Assembly (NCBI GenBank): GCA_015350385.1
Contig: WNKI01000001.1
Location: forward strand, 12,025,329-12,089,328
DNA from: Aculops lycopersici
Taxonomy: Eukaryota; Arthropoda; Arachnida; Trombidiformes; Eriophyidae
Direction of reading: 5' to 3'
Length of the DNA stretch: 64,000 nucleotides
Part shown: positions 41,063 to 53,432 of the stretch, in pieces
Numbering within the stretch: position 1 is the first letter of the stretch
How the letters are laid out: each line of letters starts with the position of its first letter
Notes under the pieces: model-generated
Seen by the model: only the letters and a program-made list of their open reading frames with translations
The model's database searches: none
Told to the model about the DNA's origin: nothing
Position numbers and translations under genes: made by a program

Positions 41063-41968
41063 AGTATAGGTATAACAGAAGTAAATTACAGGATAAGCAT
41101 AAAATATTGATTCTCAATAGATCAATTGTTTGGAGTATCTTGGAATAATGTGCATTTTCTTCGCTACTTTTTGGCACCAGAAAAGTAAATGCGAATGTTG
41201 AATAGCAAAACGCTGTCGCTAGTTTTGTTGTTATTTTTTAAGCAGCTGTGGTTGTTGTTGCAACTGCAGTAAGCATTCCTGCCTACGTCTTGTCCGCTTG
41301 CGTGTTTGTGTTCTCAGATTGACAGCAAACTCAGACCAATGCGTAGAATTATCCTGCCAAATAGTTGAAGCGAAGCTTGTTTTTTCGCGAATGATGAGTG
41401 ACCAAGCAAGCGAGCTCTTCGTGTTACTACTGCCAGTGAGGGGGGGGGGTATCAGGTGGATGAAAATAATGGTGCAGAATCTCAAGCTCTCTACATCGCA
41501 TCGAATGGTGCAAGCCTTTTTTTACTTGGTATGACTCTAAATCTATCCACTCGATTAGGTGTTCCATTATCACCGGATACAATTTATGTTAAAAACACAA
41601 TTGAACAGCACCCTCGAATCAGGATGTGATGCCACCGGATTTCTATTTTATTAATCTGAACTCTTTGATGGATGATTTTGCAATAATCTCAAGTCATAGA
41701 GATCTCTCAATACTTGACACTTAAACAAAAGAATTCCAGATGCTTTCAGGATAAACAGTTACAAAGAATCTAGACTCTGCAAGAGAGCTTATTGAACATC
41801 TATTTAATTTTCAAACTAAAAATTAGTTAATGCAGTCAAAGATGTGTCAGCTCGTAACTTCAACTATAGCAACCAGGTCAGCAGATTAGATAACAATGTA
41901 AAGTTCATTAGTTTCCTACAAACATCATCAACAGGATTGGTGGTAGTGATTTTGTGGGCAATGACTCA
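41063..41968. promoter_or_regulatory. Divergent region between SPT2 and PCGF
   Basis: 906 bp with no gene. It has a run of ten G (41440-41449). Short frames on both strands overlap and show no domain. Both promoters should lie here. Confidence 0.4.
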
Positions 41969-44080
41969 ATGAACGAGTTGGATCTATTGACATCTACCCT
42001 GATGCCCAACCTATTCGGTATGTCTCGTCCAACTTCGAAGACGGCCATGTTGTTTAAGCAACGAAGGTCCATGTTGGAACATTTGAGCTGCTCCATTTGT
42101 AAGGGTTATCTGATTGATGCAACTGTAGTTAACGAGTGTATGCATTCATTTTGTAGATCTTGCATCATAAAGCACCTTGAACTCAACTCCTACTGCCCCG
42201 CGATTCCCGATCACGACCACAAGTGCGAGACATTCATCGATAGGTCAAATCCACTATCCATCAGGCAGGACAAAGTGCTGCAAAGTATAGTTTACAAGTC
42301 GATACCTGGACTCTACGATGATGAGATGCAAAGACGACGAGATTTTTATGGTATTGAATATTCATCATCTGAGGATGAGGACGAGGAAGATGATGAGGAT
42401 TTTGTGAATGTCTCGCCTAGATCCTCGATTGAACGGAACATCAGTCACGGAGACGAGAAGAACGGGATTATGCCTCACCCCAAACCTTTTTATAAGCATG
42501 AGGATCAGATCGACATTTCGATTGAGCCTCAAACAATGGGAAACTCGCCAATAATATACTTCGACGATAGAAGACAATCTTTGATCACTCGGATCAAGCC
42601 GACTCAGCAAAGTCACAAACAGCAGCAAACTGTCAAGCAAATATTTTCTGCTGTAAATAGCCAGCAATACAAGTCTTATTTGAGATGTCAAGCAATGTTG
42701 ACCGTTGCACATCTAAAAAAGTTGATAACTGCCAAGTTTAACGTTTGTCCAGGCGACAAAATCCAATTAAGGTACATCAATGACACCTTGAAGGATGAAT
42801 ATTCTTTGATTGATATAGCATATATCTACGACTGGCGAGGTAAAGATCATATGCGCATGTTTTACGTGATTGAAAGGGACATCAGCAATATTGATTTCCA
42901 ATACGAATCTCAACCCACCGGTAAATCATCAGCCATAACACATGGAAATACTGTCGCATCCAAGCAGACAGTCAAGAGAGTTTGCATTGATCCTAAGCCG
43001 AGATTTTATGAGGAGCATAGAGACAAGAGAATCAAATATGACCAGAATAACAACAGCGGCTTCCGATCGACTCGCTCAAGGAGTGAAGTATCAACAAGCA
43101 CGGCCCAAGAATCTAAAAAGTCGACAGGCTACTCAGTAGTAACTAGCGGCAATGGAAATCTCAAGATCAATGGTAATCGGATTCAAACAACCTCAAATGG
43201 GATGGCTAATCGAGAGCTCGCCTCGAGAGGGAGCAGAGCAAATCCCAAGGTATCAATCGAATCTAAAACTGGCAAGGTAAGCCAGTCGACTTCCACTGTC
43301 AACAAATCGAATGAGACAGGCGCTTCCAAGATAATAGTAGTTGCATCTCCCAACGTCAGCAACAACTTGAGGTTCACTGCAAAGCCAAACATTTCCTGCT
43401 CTGAATTACAAAATGGAAAGACAAGTCAAATTGTTCCATATCTTGACAAAAGTTTTCAGACTACTACTGTCAATCAAGCGTCCGTAGTATCGATGGCTAG
43501 TTTCACGACGGCCAGCAGTAAGATTTCAACAGTAAGTACTGCCACCGGCACTGCAACAAATAGTTATCGAAACTTGATAGACACGAGCCCAGTTAAGAAG
43601 ACCCTTGATGCCGATACCAGTGTTCGATCAGAACCTCGTACATCACATCTACAAATTAGAATCGTCACCACCAAACAGGGATACAGCATATCAAAACCTG
43701 TAAGTAGCGGAACGCCAGCCAGTACCACCACAAATTTATCTCATCAGATAACCAAGCCGAATGCAATAGCTGCCTCGGGAACTTCCACAACCAGAGCGGA
43801 AGTTTCGCGACATATCCAGGCAACGAAGGCCGATACAAATAGTTTTGCCTTGGCCTCTGGAACCTCATCTAATCACCGAAACACTTACTTCTATAGCAAT
43901 CCGGACAAGCATCAATCTTCTGACTTTAGATCGAGTGCAGGCAATAATCACCACGCAGATTCTAGACAAGACATCTTGGACTGCCAGCAAAGCGGGAGAC
44001 ATTTGTCGAAACAAAAACCTGTATATAAAACACTTGTCGATCCATCGAAAGTGAAGCCTCCAAATTTCAAGAGACGTTGA
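41969..44080 (+). CDS. Polycomb group RING finger protein (Psc / PCGF-like)
   Basis: The product is 703 residues from the first ATG; upstream in-frame stops exclude earlier starts. PCGF proteins pair with RING1/Sce in PRC1 to monoubiquitinate H2A. The RING spans ~30-100: LSCSICKGYLIDATVVNECMHSFCRSC, followed by YCP and an atypical tail, then SIRQDKVLQSIVYKSIPGLYDDEM with RRRDFY, all typical of BMI1/PCGF4 and Drosophila Psc. The RAWUL (ubiquitin-like) domain follows at about 225-310 (VAHLKKLITAKFNVCPGDKIQLRY). An acidic Ser/Glu/Asp block separates them. The C-terminal ~370 residues are Ser/Thr-rich and disordered, as in Psc/Su(z)2. The RING lacks the normal last Cys spacing (see findings). Confidence 0.87.
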   Translation: MNELDLLTSTLMPNLFGMSRPTSKTAMLFKQRRSMLEHLSCSICKGYLIDATVVNECMHSFCRSCIIKHLELNSYCPAIPDHDHKCETFIDRSNPLSIRQDKVLQSIVYKSIPGLYDDEMQRRRDFYGIEYSSSEDEDEEDDEDFVNVSPRSSIERNISHGDEKNGIMPHPKPFYKHEDQIDISIEPQTMGNSPIIYFDDRRQSLITRIKPTQQSHKQQQTVKQIFSAVNSQQYKSYLRCQAMLTVAHLKKLITAKFNVCPGDKIQLRYINDTLKDEYSLIDIAYIYDWRGKDHMRMFYVIERDISNIDFQYESQPTGKSSAITHGNTVASKQTVKRVCIDPKPRFYEEHRDKRIKYDQNNNSGFRSTRSRSEVSTSTAQESKKSTGYSVVTSGNGNLKINGNRIQTTSNGMANRELASRGSRANPKVSIESKTGKVSQSTSTVNKSNETGASKIIVVASPNVSNNLRFTAKPNISCSELQNGKTSQIVPYLDKSFQTTTVNQASVVSMASFTTASSKISTVSTATGTATNSYRNLIDTSPVKKTLDADTSVRSEPRTSHLQIRIVTTKQGYSISKPVSSGTPASTTTNLSHQITKPNAIAASGTSTTRAEVSRHIQATKADTNSFALASGTSSNHRNTYFYSNPDKHQSSDFRSSAGNNHHADSRQDILDCQQSGRHLSKQKPVYKTLVDPSKVKPPNFKRR

Positions 44081-47053
44081 GTTACGCTGCCAAACTCAAA
44101 TGCATCAAGGTAGAGTGTTATGAGTTGTATACATTTCTTGAGAAAATAACCTTCATAACCTCAGTCCCTCTGATGGCACAAATATAACTGTAAGTTCAAT
44201 TATAATAATCATCAGAATCTATCATCAGAATCTACAACATCTCATCTTTAGGAATAACAAGTAATTAAAAAATGTAACAAGTGCAAATATAACCAAAATA
44301 TTAGGTATCAAGGATTCGATATATCGTCCCATTCAATCTATTCTAATCATCTATATATAAATTATAATGAAGTGCAATAAAAAAATGATTTGACATAACC
44401 AATTTGGGATGGTGCCCTTAAATCAATCCCAAAATCTTGTCGTTTCCTATCGTTTTAGTTCATCTCGACTACTGATGTATACCACCGGAAGTTCTTTGTG
44501 ACCGTTCGATCTCTCTGCGTTGAGGAGATTCTATGGTGACCATCTTGGTCATCAGTATAAAACGGAAGTACGTTGGGATGAGCAAGAAGAATTCGACTCA
44601 TCAGCTGCCTCTAAGAAGATGGGATCGGATGAACTTACAAAGGAAATCAAGCTAGTCTGTGTTTCGGTTGAAACAATTACTCAAATAAGTGAGTAATTGT
44701 TTCGGAATCATTAGTGACATGGCAAAGAGGAGAAAGTATTGCACAAACTTGCAGATGACCGAAAGAAACAGCTCTATTGGATTCTTAAATGACAGGCAAT
44801 GGAGTTATTTTTAGTTTAAATATTTTGGCTGGGCTATAGCCGCACGTACAATTGAAAACATTTAGGCTAATCATATTGGACGAGGGATTGGCTAGATAAA
44901 CCCTTGATTAATCAATCGGTGAGCTTCTACCAAGTTGATACTAATCTTATCAAAAGAATTGACCGATGCTTGAACTGTGCGGATGAGATACAATTCAACT
45001 GAGCAGTAAAGATTGACCAGCCAAACAATGAGCACTACAACAACCACAAAATGACATACTTCATGAACTCCTTTTCGAATTACTCGTTGCGGTAGAGCCA
45101 GGCACTGGCGTTGGCTTTATCTTCGTAGAGCAGTGTCACTTGTATCAATGGATACGCTGTGGTTACTATCATACAACTAAACTAGCTTAGTAATCCTGGC
45201 CGAATCCATTGGCCTACTCCACGTGGTTATATGACATTTGAACTGTATTCAGAGTTGGTGCTCCCATATGATGCAATCGAATCGAAATGATTTATTGGTC
45301 TCTTCGACGGTCATTGTTGCAGCTGAGTCTCTTCCCGCTTGCTGGCCGAGCAACAAGTTGCTCGCCTAAAAGATAGCTTGCCATCGAGTGAGTTCCAGAG
45401 AAGATAGGCGGGCGAACGACAACCTGTTCAAATCTCATAGGACGGGAACAAGAGAACAAAGAAGAATGGCGTAAGTTTTGTTGGAACTCCTTGCTGCCCG
45501 CAGGAAAGAAAGCAAACAAACTTTTCCATTTCTCGCTCTCTCATAGATATCTTCGAGTCCGATAAGCACCTCGACTGCATCGGCTGATTCGAACTCGAAA
45601 GTGAGAGTCATCCTCTATTTCGAGTTCATAGATTGAGTCAGCTGAATTGACTCCTAGAGCTCAAAACCATAGAGCTGCTCAATCAACACAGAGGCGGCTG
45701 CTTATTGGAGAGTCTATTGGTTTTGTTCTTGTATCTCAGGCGAGTTCAGTTGGTTGGCTGATTGTTGTTAACTAGAAGCTTGAGTGAGTGAAAGAGAGAA
45801 AGAGGAGGAACTGATACGATAAACTATGAGATTTGCAGCCGTTTTGTAGTTGTAGTTTTGAGACTTGAGTTGCTCAGTGAACTCGGCGACAAAGTCAGTC
45901 GGTTTTTTGAGTTTGTTGTTCACCGGCGAGCGAAACTTAGTTAGCTAGTTGCGTTTATCATTGTAGACGACTTAACAGCAACAAAAGTGACAGTAGTGTA
46001 GCGAGTGTCTATGTGTTAATTGGCCATCCGAGTCAACAGGTATCCAGATGGCTGACCAGTGAGTTGCGAGGTTGCTACTTTTGAGTTTATATGCAGAGTC
46101 TAGTTGTATCTTCGTGTTTGTATGTGTGTCCTTCGGTTAGTTGAAGCGACAACGAGAGTCAAGTGCTAGGTTGCGATTCAGCGAGCGATAAACGATTGGC
46201 TCAAGTGGAACAAAGTGGACCAAGCGAACGGAAAATCCGACGATAGGAACCCGGCGAATGCGACAAAGCAAAAGGAAGGAGAGAGGAGCAGAAAAGAGAG
46301 AGAGAGAGATTTGTCGGTGGCGCCCGTCGATGGTCAGCGGGAACAACAAGCGGAAAAATATCGCAAAGCTTCAAGAGTCGTCAAAGTTAGTGAGTGAGTC
46401 GGAACGATAAGAGCAGTTGCAAGCTAAACGGGAAAAGTCCCACTACAAGTACAACGAGGACGTCAGGCGCTAGTTAGCGAGCAGCAAGCAAACAAGCGAA
46501 GAATTTGGACAGGTGATTGTGCGAAGTAGCTTGCCAGCAAGCAAACAAGCGACCTTTCTGCTACCTGTTAACTCGACAGTGGGTCACTTTGTAGGGCTGA
46601 GTCGCGCCGACAGGTTGACGGGTGAGCGCCAATCGGATACTCATTGTAGGAAACCGGTGAGTCGATCTACTCTAAATCCACTTGACGGTTTGTGTGTGTG
46701 AATCCGAGCGACGGAAGGCTAGCGATTGTCAGCTCGCAGTGATCAGGCCGCAAGAGTTAACAGGTGGTCTTGCCGCGTTAAGTGGTTTAGTGTGGCCGAG
46801 TGGGTGGCAGTGATAGCGGCAAAAGTCAGTGGAAGTTTGTGGCGCGTGGGAACCCGCAACTGAGAGTGGCCGTCATTTTCAACTCTGACACCTCTAACTT
46901 GAGTCTCGATTTGTACTCGTCGAGTGATCAGATCAAGGGAGAGAGATTTTTCGAGCAAAACTCGAGCAAGCGAGCGAGTGAGCAGGTGAGCAACTAGCCT
47001 ATCGATTGTACCCATGGGCGCCACAGACCAGTGAGAGCCACGAGCGCAACCAG
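44081..47053. other. Three-kilobase gap before the large charged-protein gene
   Basis: No gene supported. A perfect 14-bp hairpin lies at 44670-44703 (separate entry). The right half (about 45.4-47.0 kb) is Ser/Arg-type frame noise that most likely represents promoter and a long 5' UTR of the gene starting at 47054. Fragments at 44.7-45.0 kb read like eroded coding sequence, but I cannot name a source. Confidence 0.35.
44670..44703. repeat. Perfect 14-bp inverted repeat with 6-bp loop
   Basis: gaaacaattactca (44670-44683) and tgagtaattgtttc (44690-44703) are exact reverse complements around aataag. It is not flanked by a clear target duplication. It could be a MITE tip or a structured RNA element; nothing in the flanks decides. 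Confidence 0.75.
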
Positions 47054-50000
47054 ATGTTGCGAGATTGCCGGTCGAGAGCCATGAGTCACACGAGTTGTGG
47101 GCTCAGCGAGCCCCTGACGCAACAAGTGGTTGGGAGAGAAGAAGCATTGGCTTCCACCAGCAATTGCCAGCAGCTCCAGTTGCGGCAAAACTCCCGGTAT
47201 TGCAATCAGCTTATCGAGGCGGCGAGAGAATCTAAACACAGAAGAAACCCAAACAGAAAATCAATCACTACAAGCATTTATCCTCAAGTCAAACAAAAGT
47301 CGCGCTTCAAACTGGCAACAAGTTTTATAATTTCCGTTTTTGTTATCATTCTTCTCACTACAATTGTGCCAACATTCTTGAACATCGTCGACTGTTTTCA
47401 AGTGACAAGCCAGCAACCAATCATCAGTAGACGACAAGAATCCCTTAGCCTTAGCCCATTTTACCATGAAGCCATCACCTCGAGTCTGCCATCGACAAAC
47501 GACTGGGCCCAGCGACTTCCTGGCCAGAGTTTCTCGGGGCCACTGGTCGCGCCAAGTGTCAGTCCCCAAGCTCTTAATTTAGCCAACTTAATAGCAAGTC
47601 ATCGAAGTCACTCGTCTATTCCAGGATTTGTGGCAAACCAAGGCCAGCGAATCCTGCGAAGTTTGGCTAACAAGACCACCAATGCTCTCAATGATTTGGC
47701 CGTGGCTCGCCAAATTCTAGCAAGCGACAACATTCAAATCCAACCCCAACTAACCACAACAAACAGGCCATTACAAGTTCTAGCAACCAACGGCCTGCAA
47801 ACGAATCATCAGAGGCTATTTCCGAAGATGAACAAGCTTGTCAACTATCTGTTTCCAAACAACACCAATATTAGTGGTCAAGTTGAAGCCAAATTGGAGG
47901 ACCAACAAGGGAAATTGATCGCCACCACTGTTGACTTGTTGAGCTCATCCTCAGGTGCTAGTGGCGGCAGCTTATTTTCCAGAACATCGCACCTGCGGCC
48001 CACTGTTAGCGAGGAGCCGGTGAGTGAAAAGTCATCCGTTTCTCTTAGTCTTGGTGCTCCCTACGAGCCAAGACCGCGACTCAGACAATTGGTCGGCCCA
48101 TCGTTGGGACTGAACGGAAAGGGGAGCCATGGAAACGATAGTCAGTGGTCGGATTTGCGCACGAGTGCGCAGACCAACATCTTGTATCCGGATTTGGAAC
48201 CCGACGCTGAGCAGAGCCTGGAATACGCCAATATGGCGAATGAAACATCACAGTTGACAGCGGAGGAAAATCAGATGCAGCAAGAAACCGATCAAACTCA
48301 GTTCACACAACAAAACGGAAACGATACCGACTCAAGATTTATGAGTAACGATCAGGCGTTGGGTAGCCAATATATTGACCAATCGGATGGATTGAACGGA
48401 ACAAACAACGATACGAGCAACTCGGAAGGACATCAATCCAATGAGTTGAGCGGAAGTGCCGACGAAATCCACCAGCAACAAGCGCCAGATGAGTCGCCAT
48501 TCAACAACGACCCAGGTACAGGTTATCAGGGGCCGAGTAACGAGGGTGCATTCGATGAAATGACAAATTTTACATCAATGGAAGGTGCAAATCAACAAAA
48601 CGCCCAAGAGTTGAGTTCCACGCACGCGACTTTGAAGCCCTCGCACTCGTCAGCAACAGGTGGCCAGGCGTCCGACGAAGAATCAATACTTGCAGCCCAG
48701 TTGCCGAGTCAATACGATGCCGTGCTGAGGCTTCCACCTGACGGATATTATGACGACTACTTCAAGCCCGCAAATAGTGATCTGATCCCCCAGTCGCCCA
48801 TCACAATGGCCTCGCTCTTCCCCGATGCGACCTCTGAATTTACTCTAACCCCAACTGGAGATTACCCGCCGCTCCATCGATCTACCAACAACAGAACCAC
48901 TAGTGATCATCACGATTCCAAGTTTTTGACGCCCGGAATCGACTATATGGCTCAGTATTATTTGCATCAGAAACCCCTGAAGCAGCAAGCCTCGCCGATT
49001 GGAGGCGATCACAGCATGGAGTTTATAACTCCAAATATAAGTATGGTTCAGGTGGGAGAGCGGAAACAGAAATCAATTGGCGATGCTTCGTTGAATAACT
49101 ACAAACACGAAACGGGTGACTCGCCAGTTGTCACTAATGGAACTAAATTAGCTGTTGATGAGAGGGATCAGCAAGGTGAGCGACAAATAATGATCACTGG
49201 TAATGTCGATGGATCTGATCCGAGACGGAGAGAAAACTCCACTTCCAATGACGGCAACCACCAACTTGAGGACTCGATTCAAGTTATCCTCGCCAACACG
49301 GCAAACAACTCGCGAGATCCAAGGAGCAACGAGAAGGTTATCAGTTACACCAGCGAGGGTCGTAACACCACACTGACAGCCGGGAAACCACCGCGAAGTA
49401 CATTTGTTAATCGAGACATGAACGAGTTTCCCGCAATCGAGAGTTCGACTACCACGACGAGCCCAAGAAATGAAGAGCAAACAGGTAGCACGGAGATGCC
49501 AGTCTTCGGAGGTAAACAGTTCGCCAACAATCATTATCCCCATTCGCACGAGACAACACGAGGCCATCACAACGCACAGGTTGCCACCAACAACAACGAT
49601 ATTGACGACCACGAGGACAATGTTGGACGGCTAGAGAAACAACCCAATCTCGGCCCAGAGAGTGAGGACGAGCTCCTAAGGGTGACGATTGGCGGCGCGA
49701 ACGGATATGGAGAGTACAAGGCGGGCGGCCCGCGAGTTGATGAGTCGGAGGAGGATTCAGAGCAACAAGGACAGAGTAAAAGAGCTCACAAAAGTGAGCT
49801 TCAGTCTTCAAGTCCAAACGATCGTTCATCGGGAAGGTCGATGATGCCAGCAGGTAACTACAAGGGTAACATGAGTGGAAATTATAACAACCAAAGGGAT
49901 AAAAGATTCAGACAGGAAAAGTCACCACCAAATCCAATGGGCGGCAGAACAACGAGTCGGCCAAGAAGGAATAGCAACCCAAATGGGAACGGTAACAACA

Positions 50001-53000
50001 TTCGCCATAATCACCATCACCATCATCACCAACAAACCATTCAAAGACCACAGGTAAGCGAGGTACACTTTAACCCAAAAGATTTGATTTTGCACTCGCC
50101 GACTCCGGTGCCGACGGTCGCGGATACTATCGTTGATCTCCCCGCGAGGGCAAAGAAAATTCACAATGATCCTCCTGATAAGAACGAGCTCATGAACGAG
50201 CTACTAACGGCACTGGACCGAGTAAAGGCTGCAATATACAAGCTGCAGCCGCTTACGGCCAAGATGAATGCTATCTACCGGAAGTCGGTAACCTCAAACA
50301 CGCGCGACATCATTATGGACCATCACAAGGGAACCTACGCAAAGCGATACCCACCTGGCGACTACGATGACGCCTACGACCGAATGCATCCTAGCGAGTT
50401 GATTCAAAGGGGAATCTCACGTTCCAGTGGCTCGACCAATCAATCAAACTCACGCGCCCGTCGTAGTGGCAGAACTAGCGGGCGAGATATGGAATCGAGC
50501 GACTCAATGGAGAGGCCAGTCTACCTGCCAGCACCTGCTAGTTTAAACAAGAGCTACCTGGCCGACACTCAGAAATTACACCACGCATCAGGTGATGGAT
50601 TGAACTCGAGCGAGTCGCAACTGGTGGCCACTGCCGTTGGACGGCGACTTGGCGATGGACAAATAGTTGGCCAGCTGAGTCTCACCTCCGACCCTAGAGC
50701 TAATCTCGTCTTCGATGACAACCATCAGGATTCCTCTAATAGAGATGCGAGCTCCGATGACAATTCGCCAGTTTCATCTTCAAGCCAAAACTCAAAGAAG
50801 GTGTTCAATCCAAATGCCACCTTAGATTCGGCAGCCCCCAATTTTATGCCCCTCGAGCAATTGGCCGAGAGAGACTCCTCCTCCTTCTCCTCAGAGAGTC
50901 CGCTCTTCGGATATCGCATAACCATCTTTCAAGCGCCTGACTCGGACGAGGCTGACGGAATAACACTAGAAAATGGCGATAACTATGCCTACGATCTCGA
51001 GGACAACAGCGGCAAGTCTATCGATTCGGTGACGGAACTTCCGGCTCAAGAGGATCTGATTACAAGCGAGTCATCGGATGTGGAGTCGCCAATGAGGCTG
51101 GCACCAAATGCAACTGCACAGTCCACAATGGGCGACGACGAGACACTAGAGGGTAGCGAGTCGAAGTATAAAAAGAAGAAGCAGGCTGAGATGGGCGAGA
51201 AAAAGAAGAAGATGGAGGAGGGCGAGCACAAGAAGAAAGGCCACAAGGGTAAGGCCGAAAAGAAGGCGGAAAAGTCGAAGAAAGAGATGCAAAAGAAGAA
51301 GAAGAACGAGGAGGAGAGTAAGAAGAAGAAGGAGTACAAGCGGATAAAGCACAACAAGGGACTTGTAACCAAGGAGAAGAAGACCATGCATCGAGATAAG
51401 CACATCAAGGCGCACGATCGGGGAGCAGCCAAAGAGAAGGCCCTGAAAGAGCGCACCCAAATTGAGTTTTTTGAACGCGAGCAAATTGTCGACGACGAGT
51501 TTGAAAAGGCCAAGAAGTCGACAATGAAGGCTGGATGGCAGAGTGGCCACGAGGCGAAGAAGAGCTCAAAGGAGATGCACGGAGACACGATGCCAGCGGG
51601 CGGAAGTCACTACGTTAAACACGCGCCCTATGCAGAACAGGGAAGTGGAATGGCAAGCGAGTCGTCGAGCGCCAAGGAGTCAAATAAATTTGAGAAGAAA
51701 AATATGGAGGCCAAGGGGAAAAAGTTCAAGGGGTGGCGTGAGAAGGGGTACAAGATAATAACGGAGACGGAGTTCATAGATAGAGGTAAGTTTTCTACAT
51801 GTAAATGATCAATGTTTCTTGACGATTGATAAGATTAACCATTTGTTGACCAACATGAAATCCAATTAACCCCATCCAATTTCTACAGGTTCTCTCCACG
51901 ATTCGGCCTACAAGAAGCGCGATAAGGGTGCTGCCCACCATCAAAAGTACAAGAAACAAGAGTCCATGTCGGAGGGTCACCACGGATCGATGCAGGAGCA
52001 CAACAAGAAGATGCATCACAAGGAAGAGAAGAAGCACAAGCAGCATGAGAAGAAGGATGAGCATATGAAAAAGGAGGCCAAGGAGATGGAGAAGAAGAAA
52101 AAGAAGAAGGAGGGCGGCGAGAAGATGGAAAAGAAGAAGAAAATGATGAAGAAACACGGAGGCGACCACGAGCTCGAGGAGTCGGCCGCGACAGTGGAAC
52201 CCATCGGCGAGCATCGTCCTCTTGAGGGCGATTTGGGTAGCAATAGCCAACCCTCGAGCGCCAACCACTTGTTGCTGGCCGCGCCGGCCAATACAAACTT
52301 CAGGCTGCCAGTTAGTAACTTTATGCATCAACAGAACCAACATACACCCAAACCAGAATCCCTCATTAGACTGCTCGCTGCCAATCACGACGAGGTAAGC
52401 GATGAGCTGCAGGCGGACTTGTTGCAGCGACGTGATAGTCCAGCTCCGATGGCGTCCAACACAACCAGCGAACCGGATGTGTCCACGAGCTCGCCAAATA
52501 ATCAGCGAGGCAGCGGCAGCAAAGTGCACAATCCCGCCACCATCTTGGATATAGTTGACAACTCCACGGGAAACCATGTGAACAAAACCAAAATTGGCAC
52601 CTACGAGCTGGAGGAGCAGCAACCCCCAAGAGTGCGCAATCTCACAAGCATTGTGGACAATTTGGTTGCCAAATACATACCCTCGGCGAAGGCATTAAGC
52701 TTGGCACCAAAGAGTCCGACAAGCATTCCACCGCGAACCAGCAATCATACGGATCAATCGAGTCATAAGACTACTATCCAACATCAACATCAATCTCGAT
52801 CTCAGGCTCAGCATCAGCAATCAGCCGACGAGAAAACAGGTGGTGGCGCGGGCACCAAGCCGAGCTCACTCACCAACTTGATGTCGCGCGTGGACCAGGC
52901 TCTCAGTCGGGAGCGTGAGGCGAAGAATGGCAACCAGCAAACGAATCAGCAGCCAAAGTTGCGTCCAGACACTAACCTGGCAACTAATGGCAAAATCAAT

Positions 53001-53432
53001 GAGAACTTCATCAACAACAACAACCTGTTAGCGCCGACCACGTACAATGATGCAGCCGACAGGGCGGTTCAGCTGTTACAGCTCATACAAAGGGCCAGCC
53101 AAAAAGGGGACGGAAACCAGATGCAGGTTCGGCGACCCCTGCAACAAGCCCAACGAGTCGACTTTCCATCTCCCCCGACGATTCAAGAGCAAAAACAACT
53201 TGCATTAGCGCAAAATCAACAGCAACAACAGGAGATCCTCCAATCAGCTTACCTGCAGCAACAGTTGGCTGCGGTGAGCCAATACAGGAGTCAGCCAGGT
53301 TATCTGTTCACCCCTTCAAACAGCCAGTTCGGTTATGGCGGATCGAGCGGAAGCAATATTTTCAACTCTGATCAGCTGCTGGACTATGATCAGGACGCCA
53401 TCTTGGCTCAGGCCGCACTCATGACCGAATAG
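47054..53432 (+). CDS. Very large charged, His-rich single-pass protein (two exons), DUF4779-like core
   Basis: Exon 1 is 47054-51785 and exon 2 is 51889-53432, with a 103-bp phase-1 GTAAGT...CAG intron; the total is 2,091 residues. The frame is also open upstream to 47006 but without an ATG. Seen: a polar N-terminus, a hydrophobic segment at ~89-112 (signal-anchor or late signal peptide), ~1,250 residues of Ser/Thr/Asn/Gln/Glu sequence with many N-glycosylation sites, then Lys/Glu and His-rich blocks spanning the intron (~1,360-1,700), including KGWREKGYKIITETEFIDRG, which resembles the repeat of insect DUF4779 secreted proteins. The C-terminus is Gln-rich. I infer an extracellular or membrane-tethered, polyelectrolyte-like matrix protein. 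The exact function is unknown. Confidence 0.8.

Noticed and set aside
41954..41968. Upstream start for the PCGF gene
   Set aside because: The frame is open five codons upstream but only from GTG, and in-frame stops lie just before; the ATG at 41969 was chosen. The same logic set the starts at 866 and 47054.
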